This document shows, one piece after another, positions 1 through 9,667 of a DNA stretch of 64,000 bases; the stretch's first letter is position 1, and every line of letters starts with the position of its first letter. The position numbers were made by a program, and so were the translations under genes. The notes beneath the pieces are model-generated. The model ran no database searches and was not told where the DNA came from. It was given only the letters and a program-made list of their open reading frames with translations. The stretch comes from Agapetus fuscipes (taxonomy: Eukaryota > Arthropoda > Insecta > Trichoptera > Glossosomatidae): assembly GCA_951799405.1 (NCBI GenBank), contig OX637362.1, forward strand, positions 11,890,493 through 11,954,492, given 5' to 3'.

Positions 1-330
1 TAATATATCATTTAGCAGTCTGCGGTCCGATGGCCGGACACGGGCGCCTCGGTTGTGTGCAGATCATGGCAGAAATTCACCATATGGCTAATTTATGGAT
101 TGTCCGAGCAGCGGTACCAGAGCGAGATTCAAATCTGCGATTCACGATTATTATATATACAGCGATTTTACAGTAACATGAGATAAACATGCGCGCAAAT
201 ACAAATCGCTACAAATTAAAGAAACTTCTGCGCACACAATAATTATAAATCAATTTCTAATTGATGTAAAAATCATTCTTTTATAAATCGTCTCTATATT
301 TTTGTATTGTCCTTGGATTCAGCTGCCGTT
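1..330. other. Unassigned stretch
   Basis: No open frame of note. Positions 25-155 have a faint class II tRNA-like look (a GATGGCCGG box and a later GATTCAAATC box), so an old SINE3-type head is possible, but no body or tail can be seen. Confidence 0.3.
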
Positions 331-337
331 CCACTGC

Positions 338-385
338 ATTGACTGGTCCGCAGTCTAGTGGTAGCCTGATGAGACTGGTATACAA
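338..385 (+). repeat. SINE2 head fragment
   Basis: The pol III A-box-like start of SINE2 (CCGCAGTCTAGTGGTAG) is present, but the B box and body are missing. A second, fuller SINE2 starts about 90 bp downstream. Confidence 0.5.
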
Positions 386-427
386 CTTCAAGATTATAAC
401 CTTAGATCCCATATTCCTAAATCATCC

Positions 428-663
428 AATGGACCCGCAGTCCAGTGGTTACACTTCGGACTCGTATATGGAAGGTTGTGGGTTTGAATCGCGGCAGAGC
501 ACAGAAAATACACCCTTTATATTTTCAAATTTGCTCTCCGCTGGGTTGAAAAATTCACAAACCTTTACCAAAGACCGGTCATCAAAAGGTCCATCCAGCC
601 TTACAGCAACTGGATTTTGCTTGCTTGAGAATCGGCATTTTGTAGCGACGACCAAGCTTGTAA
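428..663 (+). repeat. SINE2, tRNA-derived
   Basis: tRNA-like head with A box (GTCCAGTGGTTACAC) and B box (GGTTTGAATCGCGG). The body has the family motifs TTGAAAAATTCA, CAAAGACCGGTC and AGGTCCATCCAGCC. It is cut at its 3' part, right after GACCAAGCTTG, where SINE1 begins, so it lacks the (TTA)n tail. Confidence 0.8.
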
Positions 664-665
664 AA

Positions 666-968
666 AGTCCGGTCGATAGCTCAGTTGGTAGAATGTTTGA
701 ATGTTGTCTTTCCATGCCGAGAGCAACGGTTCGATCCCCGCCGAGGTTGTCAGAAATCATTTCCCGTTTCGGTGTCAATTTCAAACTTAAAATAAATACC
801 GGCAAGGTGTACTCAGCCTGCACAAGACATGAGAACCAGCCCTCCCGGGAGCTGGGAAACCTCCAATTCAACCTTACCCGTAAAAATAGACAGGTTCAGA
901 ATCACCACATGCGACTCCTTCGGGGATAACGCAGGCAACAAGTTACTCTATATGTGTAGCTTAGTTGC
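666..968 (+). repeat. SINE1, tRNA-derived, full length
   Basis: Head GGTCGATAGCTCAGTTGG (A box) and GGTTCGATCCCCGCC (B box), interrupted by a small insertion in the anticodon region. The body runs through GTGTACTCAGCC, the GAGCTGGGAA block, CACATGCGACTCC and the terminal TATGTGTAGCTTAGTTGCA. SINE3 sequence follows directly, as it also does near 43.93 kb. Confidence 0.8.
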
Positions 969-1085
969 AATGTCGGTGTTATAGCCGCGAGGATCAAGAC
1001 AGGTTATTTGGAACCGGATAACGCTGGTTCGAATCCCGCGACGATAACTTCGACCCTGGTTCAACAGATGCCGACAGAATTGTTT
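969..1085 (+). repeat. SINE3-type fragment fused to SINE1
   Basis: Begins TGTCGGTGTTATAGCCG, has a B-box-like GGTTCGAATCCCGC, then the family line GACCCTGGTTCAACAGATG. The AT-rich palindromic tail of SINE3 is missing. Confidence 0.6.
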
Positions 1086-1436
1086 TTTTAAAGATAACCA
1101 ATGATCCCAACACGACAATATACATAGATTTATGCACTTTGAGAGATTCGGCGTTTATTTCAGATAATTCAATAAATTGAAAGCACAGCTATTCAAAAGA
1201 CATAAACCATAAAGCAGAAATGCCTTTATAGTTTTCCATGGAGATATTTCAGTCCAGGACTTGCTATACCAAAGCGGCGCAATACTCCAAGTATAAAAAT
1301 ATCAAGTTCAAACTACGACACAAAAATTGTATGAAAACAAATACTGAGCGCTTAAGTTTTGATACATTTTCTGTGAAACGCAAAGGTTGAGTTGAAACGT
1401 TGGGTTATATGTACACTTGTCGTCACCTTAGTGCTT
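1086..1436. other. Unassigned AT-rich stretch
   Basis: No coding frame and no match to the local repeat families. Confidence 0.4.
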
Positions 1437-1640
1437 GTTTGTGTTATCTCCAACAGAGGTAATTTCACATGATCAATGTTTTTATGTGCACTGGACCAAT
1501 GTGTCTTATGAACGCTGGAAATTGATTGTGAAAATTTTTAAAACGACAAATCATCGTGTTTTAGGTTATTTTGTTAGCTCAGATTTTGTAGAATGTAGTT
1601 CTTAAGATAATGTCGTTTTTTAATCAAATGGTAGATAAAT
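1437..1640 (+). repeat. Repeat D copy
   Basis: Shares an ordered series of blocks with copies at 6.69, 32.77 and 36.54 kb: CAGAGGTAATTTCACATG, CTGGACCAATGTGTCTTATGA, TTTTAGGTTATTTTGTTAGC and TCAGATTTTGTAGAAT. There is no open frame and the family cannot be named. Confidence 0.6.
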
Positions 1641-1671
1641 TGAAAATTATAATAACTACACAGTTTATCGA

Positions 1672-1750
1672 CTGAGGATGAACTCAGTCGACGTGCTGAG
1701 AGGGTGTCTCCTGAAGACGTCGGCTACGTAGCTAACGAAACGTCAAAAAT
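1672..1750 (+). ncRNA. Degenerate hammerhead-like PLE remnant
   Basis: CTGAAGA (1711-1717), then a possible stem II of about 8 pairs, then GAAA (1737-1740) and ACGTC. Stem I does not pair convincingly, so this is read as a decayed Penelope-type motif rather than a working ribozyme. Confidence 0.35.
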
Positions 1751-1780
1751 AATCTAAGTCTTCTCATAACGGTTCGTCTA

Positions 1781-1990
1781 TATAATCTTTAATCTTAGTT
1801 GCAAGGATATATTAACATTCAAAGCTCATATCAAATGCATGCCTACAAACAAACGCATGTAAGTTCACGCTTACAAATGCTGAATGTGTGCTACAAATTA
1901 AAATCTAAACCTCAAATGAACACAAACCCTGCAACTTTTGTAAACATTGGCAAAGTGAACCAGTTTTTACAGTATGGGTGGTCTAATGTT
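1781..1990 (-). repeat. RB3 (LINE-B 3' end), second subfamily
   Basis: Minus-strand copy beginning TTAGTTGCAAGGATATATT with the AGCTCATATC / AAACAAACGCATG subfamily marks. A deletion removes the CCTGAAACAGG hairpin. It ends in CAGTATGGGTGGTC. Confidence 0.75.
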
Positions 1991-2024
1991 TTTTTTTAAC
2001 TTTGTAGTTATTAATATATTTTTC

Positions 2025-2205
2025 AGGGTTTGGTGGTTTACACAGTGAAAGTCCATTGTATAATTAATCAAATAAATATACTGTTTTAATTCACTTTTTT
2101 ATTATTTTATTTTAAATATGTCTAACAGTTTTCGCCTAAAAAGGCATCCTCAGGACAAAGCTTGTAGCTATGATATTGTAAATATGTCATACGATGAATT
2201 TTTAA
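2025..2205 (-). mobile_element. Penelope-like terminal unit (one arm)
   Basis: Read on the minus strand it has a hammerhead core, about 60 bp of AT-rich spacer, then the end motif GGACTTTCACTGTGT and ACCACCAAACCCTG. The same end is present at 47.60-47.63 kb. No reverse transcriptase is present. Confidence 0.6.
2118..2160 (-). ncRNA. Hammerhead ribozyme motif, core intact
   Basis: Minus strand: CTGAGGA (2153-2147), stem II GCCT/AGGC, GAAA (2133-2130), short stem III and predicted cleavage after A at 2123. Stem I pairs TGTC with GACA. Position 7 of the core is tolerant, so G there is allowed. Stem III is only about 3 bp, as in the minimal or dimeric hammerheads known from Penelope-like elements. 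Activity is inferred. Confidence 0.6.
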
Positions 2206-2575
2206 TTACAACTTGAACCAAACGAATGGTAGATACGCCAAACAAGAACTGAGAGGACGTTGTGGTGCAGGAACTGAGAATGTTTTGATAAATTCCTCTG
2301 CTGTTTAGTTCTGCGCGCGTGATTTAATCTAAGTTGCCGGTGCTGTATGGATAGTGGCGATTCTTATCCCAGCACAGGGACACGAAGCCGAGGGTGCCGC
2401 GGGATGTTATCTGTTATCTTAGTTGCAAATGTGCCTGCGAGTAAATAAATAACTCATACGTGAAGTGAAAATGTTGCCGAGACGAGTATTTCACTGCGCA
2501 AGAAATGCTGAGCATGGTTAAGAGGGCTCTTGAGGTGTGATTCACACGAAAATGGCGCTTACCAAATTAGTCATC
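2206..2575. other. Mostly unassigned, with a repeat D edge
   Basis: 2216-2275 resembles one edge of repeat D (AATGGTAGATACGCCAAACAAG). The rest has no open frame and no recognised repeat. Confidence 0.4.
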
Positions 2576-2580
2576 TCACT

Positions 2581-2638
2581 GTGTGTGTGTGTGTGTTTTT
2601 GTTTGTGTGTGTGTGTTTGATTGTGTGTGTGTGTGTGT
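2581..2638. repeat. (TG)n microsatellite
   Basis: Two TG-dinucleotide blocks separated by T-rich interruptions. The open frame across it is low complexity and not a gene. Confidence 0.9.
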
Positions 2639-2655
2639 TGAGATTTTAGTTTTTT

Positions 2656-2705
2656 TATTTATGCCTGGCCCGAAACAGGTATTAACATTATGAATTAATA
2701 CATAG
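2656..2705 (-). repeat. SINE3 3' fragment
   Basis: Contains GCCTGGCCCGAAACAGGTATT and GAATTAATACAT, matching the inner 3' part of SINE3 as seen at 49.5 kb on the same strand. Confidence 0.5.
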
Positions 2706-2706
2706 A

Positions 2707-2874
2707 ATCCGGTCGATAGCTCAGTTGGTAGAGTGCTTGCATTCCATGCCGAGAGCCCGGGTTCGAATCCCACCGAGGGTGTCAGAAATGACTTCGCGAT
2801 TCGGTGTTTATTTCAGAACCCCGAAATAAAATACCGGCAAGGTTTACTCAGCCTTCACAAGAAATGAGTTCTAA
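2707..2874 (+). repeat. SINE1, left half of an inverted pair
   Basis: The best-preserved SINE1 head in the window (A box TAGCTCAGTTGGTAGAG, B box GGGTTCGAATCCC), followed by the TACCGGCAAGGTTTACTCAGC block. It stops after AAATGAG and meets a minus-strand SINE1 tail to tail. Confidence 0.85.
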
Positions 2875-3168
2875 GCTACAAATGTAGAATTACTTCTTGT
2901 TGCGTTATCTCCGAAGGGTTTTTGCATGTGGCGAGTGGAACCTATTTATTTTTACAGGTAAGAATGCCTGCATAATGCTAACCACTTCAGTTGAAGTGAG
3001 GGTTTTCTATCTCCCGATAGAGTCTGGTACTCATTTCTAGTGAAGGCTGACTAAACCATGCCGGTATTTTATTTTGGATTTGAAATGTTAAATAATTCCT
3101 GACACCTTCGGTGGGATTTGAACCCGAGCTCTCAGCATGGACTGCAAGCACTATCGACAGCTCTACAT
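2875..3168 (-). repeat. SINE1, right half of an inverted pair
   Basis: Minus-strand SINE1 running from the CGAAGGGTTTTTGCATGTGG body block through TGGGATTTGAACCCGAG (B box) to a head truncated at CTATCGACAGCTC. Together with the copy at 2707-2874 it forms a large imperfect inverted repeat. Confidence 0.8.
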
Positions 3169-3929
3169 GAGTTAATTAATTTCAATGAATTATACATTTT
3201 AAACGTGGTCCGTACCTAGTCGTAGAATTATTGAGAACATTCACGATGATTTTTTTCTAAAACCACTTAAGAAATTTGATTTATTGTAAATAAATGAATG
3301 GATACACATCTGAGTAAAGAGTTTCTATAAAACAAATTAAATTTAAAAAAAAATGTATACATACAAGTGAGTCTTGAAGGTGAGATTCCCTCAATAAAAG
3401 TAATCGTTACATTTTTTGCACATTAAATTAAATACCATAAAATAAATGAAATCACAATAAAACAGGAAATTGGTTCATTGAAATGGCGCGAACATAAAAG
3501 TGAATCACACTTCGGGCGGGAAAAAATCCACATAATTACATGAACGCAGCAAGACGAGGCGCGGCATCTGTGATTTCATACATTTTGTATGAAACTTGTG
3601 TCGAGATGGAATCCACAAAGTATCGAGAATACAAAAAAGATAATCGACTTGACGGCTTTTCTGTACGAGAGGTGGTACAGACGAGGATAGTTATAAGAAG
3701 ACAGTAGAGGGTTATTTTGTGTGTGTGTGTGTGTGTGTTTTTTTTATGTTTCCCCTCACTAGTAACCCTAATGGGAGGGGGGAAGGAATTTATTCGTGTG
3801 TCCACTTTTCAGTATACCACACAATAAATGTAATTTTTTTGTTATTATTAAATAACATTTTTTTACACTGCATACTATAAATTTCATATTAAAACAAGTC
3901 TACATGATGCCGATGAAATGGTGTCTTTT
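3169..3929. other. Unassigned stretch with a TG microsatellite
   Basis: No recognised repeat except (TG)n at 3718-3739. The short minus-strand open frame at 3536-3805 crosses the microsatellite and shows no domain. Confidence 0.4.
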
Positions 3930-3933
3930 TTCT

Positions 3934-4222
3934 GACCGGTCCGTGGTCCAGTGGTAACACTTTGGACTCGTAAATGGAAGGTTGTGGGTTCGAATCCCGG
4001 CGGAGTACACAAAATATCACATTTATATTTTCAAATATGCTCTTAGCTTGGGGGATAAATCATATACCTTAACCAAAGACCGGCCACTAAAGGTCCATCC
4101 AGCCTTACAGCGACTGTGATTTGCTTGAGAATTCGCGCTTTCTATAGCAACGACCAAGCTCGCAGAGGGCTTTTGAGGTGTGATACACACAAAAACAGCG
4201 CTCACGAAATAAATCAGCCTAT
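3934..4222 (+). repeat. SINE2, near full length
   Basis: Head GTCCGTGGTCCAGTGG, B box GGGTTCGAATCCCGG, and body blocks CCAAAGACCGGCC, GGTCCATCCAGCC, GACCAAGCTCGCAGAGG and ACAGCGCTCACGAAATAAATC. It ends where a short RB3 piece begins. Confidence 0.85.
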
Positions 4223-4224
4223 TT

Positions 4225-4272
4225 TTTGTAAGCTCCTATCAAATGCATGCCCACAAACAAACACGTGAAAGT
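4225..4272 (-). repeat. RB3 fragment
   Basis: Only the ATCAAATGCATGCCCACA and AACAAACACGTG blocks remain, which mark the second subfamily. Confidence 0.55.
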
Positions 4273-4769
4273 TAAAATAACACTGAAGTTTTATTGCCTC
4301 GGAACAGTTATAAACAATAATAGATGTATCGTTGATTAATCGGTTCTGAAAACTAAATGACACATAGCATCTTCATTCTGCGAGGAAAGAATATGCCAAC
4401 ATTTCTATTCTGGGGTATGCATGCCAGTCCGTTCACCCCAGAGACGTCTGTCTGCGTACAAACAGGTATCTGACGCAGAGAAAAACTGAAAGAAAGGATA
4501 GAAGGAAAAAAGTGGTCCACTCCCTACGCGGTGCGAGGCATAGGAACTAAGCCTCTGAAGGGTATGGGCGCTAGGGATGGGATGTGAAAAGATACGAGAT
4601 GTAAAAAAGATTTTGATGAGTTGAAAAAGAAAAAAATAAAGAAAGGATTCGGATTGATTGATTATCATGAAAAAAAAATGAATAAATATTCCATGATTAA
4701 AAAATTAAAACTACAAATAAAAAACAAATTGTATTAGGTTACGGGGCGAGTAAAATTTAAAAATGTACA
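4273..4769. other. Unassigned stretch
   Basis: 4405-4600 is purine-biased and somewhat more GC-rich. The 87-codon minus frame there has no recognisable domain. Confidence 0.4.
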
Positions 4770-4816
4770 TACCTACGACCGGTTTCGGAAACAATGTTTC
4801 CATCGTCAGGTAGAAA
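4770..4816 (-). ncRNA. Hammerhead ribozyme motif, core intact
   Basis: Minus strand: CTGACGA (4809-4803), 6-bp stem II GGAAAC/GTTTCC with an ATT loop, GAAA (4786-4783), palindromic stem III ACCGGT, cleavage predicted after C at 4777. Stem I pairs TCTAC with GTAGG (one wobble). All invariant core bases are present. A decayed relative of the same type (GAAACCGGTCGT) lies near 49.44 kb. Confidence 0.7.
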
Positions 4817-4884
4817 ATATTACTGATTAAATAAAAAATAAGTTAGTGCATCATTCTTTTACGGGCTGGGACTAGTGGAGGGTG

Positions 4885-5030
4885 GGAGAATTAATGAAAT
4901 ATTCCATGACTCATTGAGGTTGTGTCAGACTGAACATGTATCTTGTAAAAAATATTTCACTTTGACAATGCCAACCCTGTTTGAGAGAGGGTATGCACAA
5001 GTTGTAGGGTAGCTCTCACCCCCTAAAACA
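4885..5030 (+). repeat. Diverged RB3 fragment
   Basis: Shares ATTCCATGACTCATTGAGG, TTTCACTTTGACAATGCC and CCCTGTTTGAGAG with the 5' half of RB3. The 3' half is missing. Confidence 0.5.
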
Positions 5031-5061
5031 TTGTCCGGAATTCAAATTCGTGAATTTAGAT

Positions 5062-5115
5062 CTATTATATGTTCTCCTGATAATGGTGTGATAACATCGA
5101 AAGCGCTCGAGGAAA
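5062..5115 (+). ncRNA. Hammerhead-like motif, core broken
   Basis: CTGATAA (5077-5083), stem II GGTGT/ACATC, GAAA (5099-5102), palindromic stem III AGCGCT and cleavage-site C at 5108. Stem I pairs TTCTC with GAGGA. The core G at position 8 is changed to A, which should abolish cleavage. Confidence 0.55.
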
Positions 5116-5139
5116 TAAATCAACTCGCGAAGAAAAGCT

Positions 5140-5395
5140 TACGGTGTTATAGACATTTAAGTCGTCCGTTCAGCCCACGCTTTGACAAACCAATGATGCC
5201 TAGGCTGGAAGTCTCATCACCACGGTCATTCTTACCTACCGAATTTTGGTACTATTTGTATGAAAACGAATCAGCTGTTCACTCGCGGCCATATTGGATT
5301 GGCAGGTCTTCATACAAATGCATCATTACTTTGTCAAAGCGTGGGCTCAACGGGCGACTAAAATGTCTAAGAATAACACCGTGTGTTATTAAAAA
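5140..5395. mobile_element. Nested palindromic MITEs
   Basis: Outer arms 5143-5206 and 5325-5392 are inverted copies of each other (shared block GTCAAAGCGTGGGCT). Between them, 5208-5317 matches one half of the palindrome at 33.85-34.02 kb (GGCTGGAAGTCTCATCACCA). The 126-codon frame across it is an artefact of the palindrome. Confidence 0.6.
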
Positions 5396-5424
5396 TATGT
5401 ATAATTCCTAAAAAAAATTAATTT

Positions 5425-5698
5425 TCACTGTCTAAATACACAAAATCTAAATAAGTGTTTTTAGGCTTTCATGGCCGGCTTTAGATGATGATGATGAGGA
5501 TGCAGCATCCATTCTTCCAGGCTTGTAGACCATGGCTCAGTATTTCTTCTCAGAAGGCTTTTTTTCTTCCCAGAAGGCTGCTACGTTTCGTCAGTGAAGT
5601 TGTGACTGACTTCTTCAAGGCTCGTACTTGAAGAAAAATAGGTACTGGACCATGGTCTACAAGCCCGAAAGAAAAAATACTGCATCCTCATCATCAAA
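5425..5698. mobile_element. Foldback PLE-type element
   Basis: An end motif (TTTCACTGTCTAAATACAC) is followed by TTTTAGGCTTTCATGGCCGG and two inverted arms (CTTGTAGACCATGG against CCATGGTCTACAAG). On the minus strand the centre has TTGAAGA, a 6-bp stem II and GAAACGTA, i.e. a hammerhead with the first core base C changed to T. Confidence 0.6.
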
Positions 5699-6227
5699 AT
5701 CTAAATAGTTTGTGTTTTTTTAACAAAAAACTCAAAAATAAAAGTATGAGTTTCAAACTTCGTTTTTTAACATATTTTCTCATTCCAAAAACACTGTGCT
5801 TTCGCATCACTAGCAGAGAGAAGTGCCGCGTTTCAAAACAATGTAACGAATGCATAAAAATGCAGCAGATTGCAAGACGCAGGAGGATGCGCAGAAATAC
5901 ACGAGTCGCAGATATTCTGAGCGATCTTTTTAATAAGATAATTGCACGCAGGCATCCCATATGGCCACTAATTTTATCGTCATCTTTTGCAATTTCACAC
6001 TGGCTAGAACTTTTATGGAACGTTCGCGAGCTATACGCATCGAATGGAATGCTTATGTCACGCACAAATTATATGTATCGGTCTTAACAAAATTTTAAAG
6101 AACTACAACAATTCTATTAAAAACACTGGTTGATTTTCTCTTAATCAATTTATATGCTCAAAAGTTTTCGGTGTCTTGATCATTGTCAGGAACATCAGGT
6201 AGTTTGCATTTTTGCCGATCTAAATCT
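5699..6227. other. Unassigned; possible decayed hammerhead at its end
   Basis: Open frames on both strands at 5694-6087 overlap and neither shows a domain. 6145-6200 on the minus strand holds a CTGACAA and GAAAAC pair resembling a decayed PLE motif. Confidence 0.35.
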
Positions 6228-6579
6228 TATCATCAAAGATATATATCACTTAAGATTCATATGAAACGCATTTCCACAAGCAGACATGCATAAGTTCGCG
6301 CTAACACATGCGGCATGTGGACCTACAATATGAAACCCAATCTCAAATGAACATGAGCCCTGCAACTTTTGCCGACCTTACCCGAAACAGGGGTGACATT
6401 GGCAAAGTGAACCATTTTTTACAGTATGGGTGGTCAGCCTCATACCAACCTATAATTCAAGGAATACAAACAATTAATTTCATTTAAGTATACAAAACTT
6501 TAAAAAGAAATCTTAACAAAAAAAAGGCAATACTTTCCTATACAAAAAATGTAACATGAATGAATAGTCAACATTACAA
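6228..6579 (-). repeat. RB3 plus LINE-B 3' UTR
   Basis: A complete first-subfamily RB3 from CAAAGATATATATCAC to CCAACCTATAATTCAAGG, continuing without a break into AT-rich LINE-B 3' UTR. It therefore shows that RB3 is the 3' end of LINE-B. Confidence 0.8.
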
Positions 6580-6690
6580 ATCAACATTGCAGATCAGCCG
6601 CCACTTCTTCCTGTCCTTACATACTTCTTTCATTTCATCCAGAGTAAGAATTTTTTTCATACAAGCTCTCCTTTTATTATGACTGTCAGA
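6580..6690 (-). pseudogene. LINE-B protein C-terminus
   Basis: The minus-strand translation reads NKRRACMKKILTLDEMKEV then CKDRKKWRLICNV, closely matching the C-termini at 11.15-11.26, 37.1-37.2 and 39.75-39.87 kb and resembling LINE-A. Only the last ~35 codons remain, the normal result of 5' truncation. It joins repeat D at 6690. Confidence 0.75.
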
Positions 6691-6905
6691 GGTAATTTCA
6701 CATAAACAATGTTTATTTGTGTCCTGGACCAATTATTTCTTATGAAAACTGGAAATTAATTAAAAAAATAAATAAAACAACTCTACCATTATCATGTTTT
6801 ACGTTTGTTTTCTTGGCTCAGATTGTGCAGAATTTGACTCTTACAATAGTTTTATTGAATGGTCGTCTTTGACTCAAATTGTAGATAGCCCAAACAAGCA
6901 TTGGA
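6691..6905 (+). repeat. Repeat D copy
   Basis: Starts at CAGAGGTAATTTCACAT like the copy at 1437, runs through CTTGGCTCAGATTGTGCAGAA and extends to CCAAACAAGCATTGGAGAGAC, which appears to be the family's other edge. Confidence 0.6.
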
Positions 6906-6950
6906 GAGACGAGTTGCAAGGCCTGTGAAGTGAGGGCTGTATGAAAAACA

Positions 6951-7012
6951 TGCATTAAATAAAAATCTTAAATGTTAATGTATCCTCCTTGCAACTAAGA
7001 TTATGGATTTAA
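6951..7012 (+). repeat. RB3 3' tip
   Basis: Only the last 60 bp: TCTTAAATGTTAATGTATCC followed by TTGCAACTAAGATTATGG. Confidence 0.6.
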
Positions 7013-7449
7013 CAGAAATGCACTCGTATTTTTTGTCGTCTTGACATTATCTGAACGCGATGGTTGACATCTTTATAGCATTCTGTTAAACTTGTTAAAA
7101 TATACAACGATTCAATTACAGCAATTGTAGTCAATTAAAGAAAAAAATAAATAAAGTCTTCATACAAAATATATGTGTTTTAAATTTTTTTGCATCATTT
7201 TCTTTATGGTTTTGATAAGTGTAGAATAAAAGGCTACACACATTCTAGGTTTATTAAGAAAAACAGTAAAATAATTTAAAATAAATGCCAAGAGATTATT
7301 TCAAGAATAAAAATCAGAGTGAATTGCTATGTTTAATCATGAATATATATTAAAAATAATTACATATAAATATACAGAATATAAAACTTTCATAAAACAA
7401 TGTAATTGAAAGTTAAAAGGTTTGTGTTGACATTGAGATTAATTTTAAA
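7013..7449. other. Unassigned, very AT-rich
   Basis: No open frame, repeat family or structure stood out. Confidence 0.4.
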
Positions 7450-7560
7450 TTAACAATGTCAAAATAAAATCCCTTTTTTTTATAAGTTGATTTATCTCCT
7501 CGAGCACTTTCGATGTTGTCACACCATCATCAAGAGGACAACTTGATAAAGGTCCATTTC
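7450..7560 (-). mobile_element. PLE unit with a broken hammerhead
   Basis: Minus strand: stem I TCCTC/GAGGA, then TTGATGA (the first core C is T), stem II GGTGT/ACATC, GAAA, and stem III AGTGCT. Same subfamily as 5062-5115 by its CGAGGA..ATAAATCAACT continuation. Confidence 0.55.
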
Positions 7561-7665
7561 AAAAATCGATACCACAAAGGTTAAAATGAATAAGTGACAT
7601 ATTTAGCTAACATTAGTTTATCATAAAAATGCATTTTTTTTCTATTTTCAATGAGAGAATTCCTT

Positions 7666-7880
7666 CACTTACAGGCTGGTATGAGGCTGACCACCAACAC
7701 TGTAAAAAAATGTTTCACTTTGCCAATATCCCCCTGTTTAAGGAAAGGCCGGGTGTATGTTCATTTGAGATTTGGGTTTTTATATTGTAAACCCACATTT
7801 GGCAGACGTGTCTGCATATGAGCATGCATTAAATGTGAATTCTAAATGCAATATATTTTTGCAACTTAGATCAAAGATTA
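7666..7880 (+). repeat. RB3 copy
   Basis: Starts close to the shared 5' edge (TTCCTTCACTTACAGGCTGG), carries AAATGTTTCACTTTGCCAAT, and ends TTTTTGCAACTTAGATC. An internal deletion follows the CCCCCTGTTTAAGG hairpin. Confidence 0.75.
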
Positions 7881-8304
7881 TAGAGTGAAAATAAAGCAGT
7901 CCTATAATAGGATTGTTTCGGTTCTATAAAATTAAATAGAGAGTCGAAAAAGTTCGATCGGTTTTCACATTTTCGATGAAATCGAGTGACCTTGACCCGA
8001 GAAAGGGTTCACTTTGGCTCTCGTGCCTGCATCTCGGCCAGTTTTTCCTCGTTTGAGGGTCTGTTTGCTGGCGTCCCATTCCCCACTCGTCTGTCTGCTT
8101 GGCAATCATCTCTAAACGCCGCAAAGAGGTAATGACACGCCGGGACCGCGCTCTGTACTTAAGCAACCAACAGGTATTCGCGAAATCATGAAACGCGAAG
8201 GATTCAGGTGAAAAAAAAACGTACAAAATGGGGAAGAATAAAAAAGGCACAAAAAAAAGTTAAATTGTAACTGTAAATATTTATTAACTTTTATATTCAA
8301 GAAA
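7881..8304. other. Unassigned; GC-richer block
   Basis: 7970-8170 is less AT-rich than its surroundings. The 108-codon minus frame at 7924-8250 is hydrophilic in its second half but matches no family I know. It could be an old coding remnant or chance. Confidence 0.3.
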
Positions 8305-8395
8305 CAAAATTCTAATGAAACACTGTTTGTTTTTACAAATATCGATTAGTTTAATTAATAATTACGAACGTTTTCAACCAAATTCGGTAAAAATA
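8305..8395 (-). mobile_element. PLE unit, half hammerhead
   Basis: GAAACACTGTTTGTTTTTAC and TTAATAATTACGAACGTTTT match the left arm of the foldback at 45.28 kb. On the minus strand this leaves only GAAAACGTTCGTAA, the 3' half of the hammerhead. Confidence 0.5.
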
Positions 8396-8525
8396 CAATG
8401 AAAGTTAATAAAAGGAAAATATTTGTTAATAATGGAATACGAATGAGAAGAATTGAGAAAGTGAAAGCAAAAAATAAATACCTACGTAATTTACTTATTT
8501 TTTTTATATTTTGAAATTAAGCCTC

Positions 8526-8829
8526 TGACCGGTCAATAGTCTAGTAGTTAACACTTCAGACTCGTAAATGGAAGGTTGTGGGTTTGAATCCCGGCGGAAT
8601 ACAACACATAAACCATTCATATTTTAAAATTTGCTCTTAGCTGGGTTGAAAAACCCAAACACCTTTACCAAAGACCAGTCATCAAAAGGTCCATCCAGCC
8701 TTGCAGCAACTGACCCTTGATTGAGAATTGGCGCTTTCTATAGCAACCATGCTCGCAGAGGGCTCTTGAGGTGAGATTCACACAAAAACACGCTCACCAA
8801 ATAAATCAGCCTAATTTATTATTATTATA
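8526..8829 (+). repeat. SINE2, full length
   Basis: Head GGTCAATAGTCTAGTAG, B box GGGTTTGAATCCCGG, all body blocks, and the 3' tail CAGCCTAATTTATTATTATT showing the (TTA)n end. Confidence 0.85.
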
Positions 8830-9660
8830 TTAAACCTGATTTGACTTTTTAAAACGAATTTAATTTTGTAAGCTAATAAGTTCTTAAATACCTACATAAG
8901 TTTACAGTCACATGTGCTAACGTTGAAAATACCGGGTTTAGGTATTATTTCAAACCTCACCCAAGAATCAAAATACGTATCCAATGAACTTAGGTCTGAG
9001 CTGGCAATCGTGAGACCTCAGTCTGTTTAGACAAGCTTAAAAAACTAAAGAGCACATATTTTAATCAAATAATGATGTGAATTCAACACCATCATTCAAA
9101 AAGTGTCATTTTTAAAAATAGATTTAAAAACAATCAGCTTGATTGCATTAAAAAAAAATAAACAAAAGAATTAAAAAATATAAACTGCAAAAAAAACCTA
9201 TAATGTCATCATATGCGCGTGATAATGACCCCGCAAATTATTCTCAAAATTAGCAAATTATTCTCAACACAAATGAGATCGTAAACTTACTTGAGAATTA
9301 TTTTAATGCAATGCAGTGTGGGAAAAATGACTGTAATTTGAGAAATATATATTTTGAAAATCTGTATTTATAAATTTTTCTGAGAATTCTGTACAAACAA
9401 ATGTTTTAGGCATTTTTAGGTGCATAATCTTAATGTATTTAAAATACATTTTTATAGGTTTTATTGAACCAAGAATGTTCGAAATTCAATTTTTTTTACG
9501 GTTCTATACATTATATTTAGTAATAACATTTGGTGTCATTTATCTTGAAGATAACTTTTTGGACAAAAACGTTAATCCATTGATAATTACAAAAACTGTG
9601 TAGCGTTTTTTTTATAAACTATATTTATTAAGTGTAAACTATATTTATTAAATGATGCAG
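8830..9660. other. Unassigned AT-rich stretch
   Basis: 9540-9590 holds a TTGAAGATAACT and AAAAACGTTAAT pair that may be a very decayed PLE motif. A short direct repeat (TAAACTATATTTATTAA) lies at 9616-9652. Confidence 0.35.
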
Positions 9661-9667
9661 GTAGGAT

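Noticed and set aside
669..760. tRNA genes (SINE1, SINE2 and SINE3 heads have A and B boxes)
   Set aside because: The cloverleaves are broken or lack a clear anticodon arm, and each is followed by a shared SINE body, so they are SINE heads rather than functional tRNA genes.
2576..2773. 65-codon frame with THTHTQ repeats
   Set aside because: Translation of a TG microsatellite plus a SINE head.
5694..6087. Overlapping 123- and 125-codon frames on both strands
   Set aside because: No domain, no similarity between subregions, and both strands open by chance.
6145..6200. Hammerhead at 6.17 kb (also one near 9.56 kb)
   Set aside because: CTGANGA and GAAA boxes are only partly present and stems do not pair; kept only as possible remnants.
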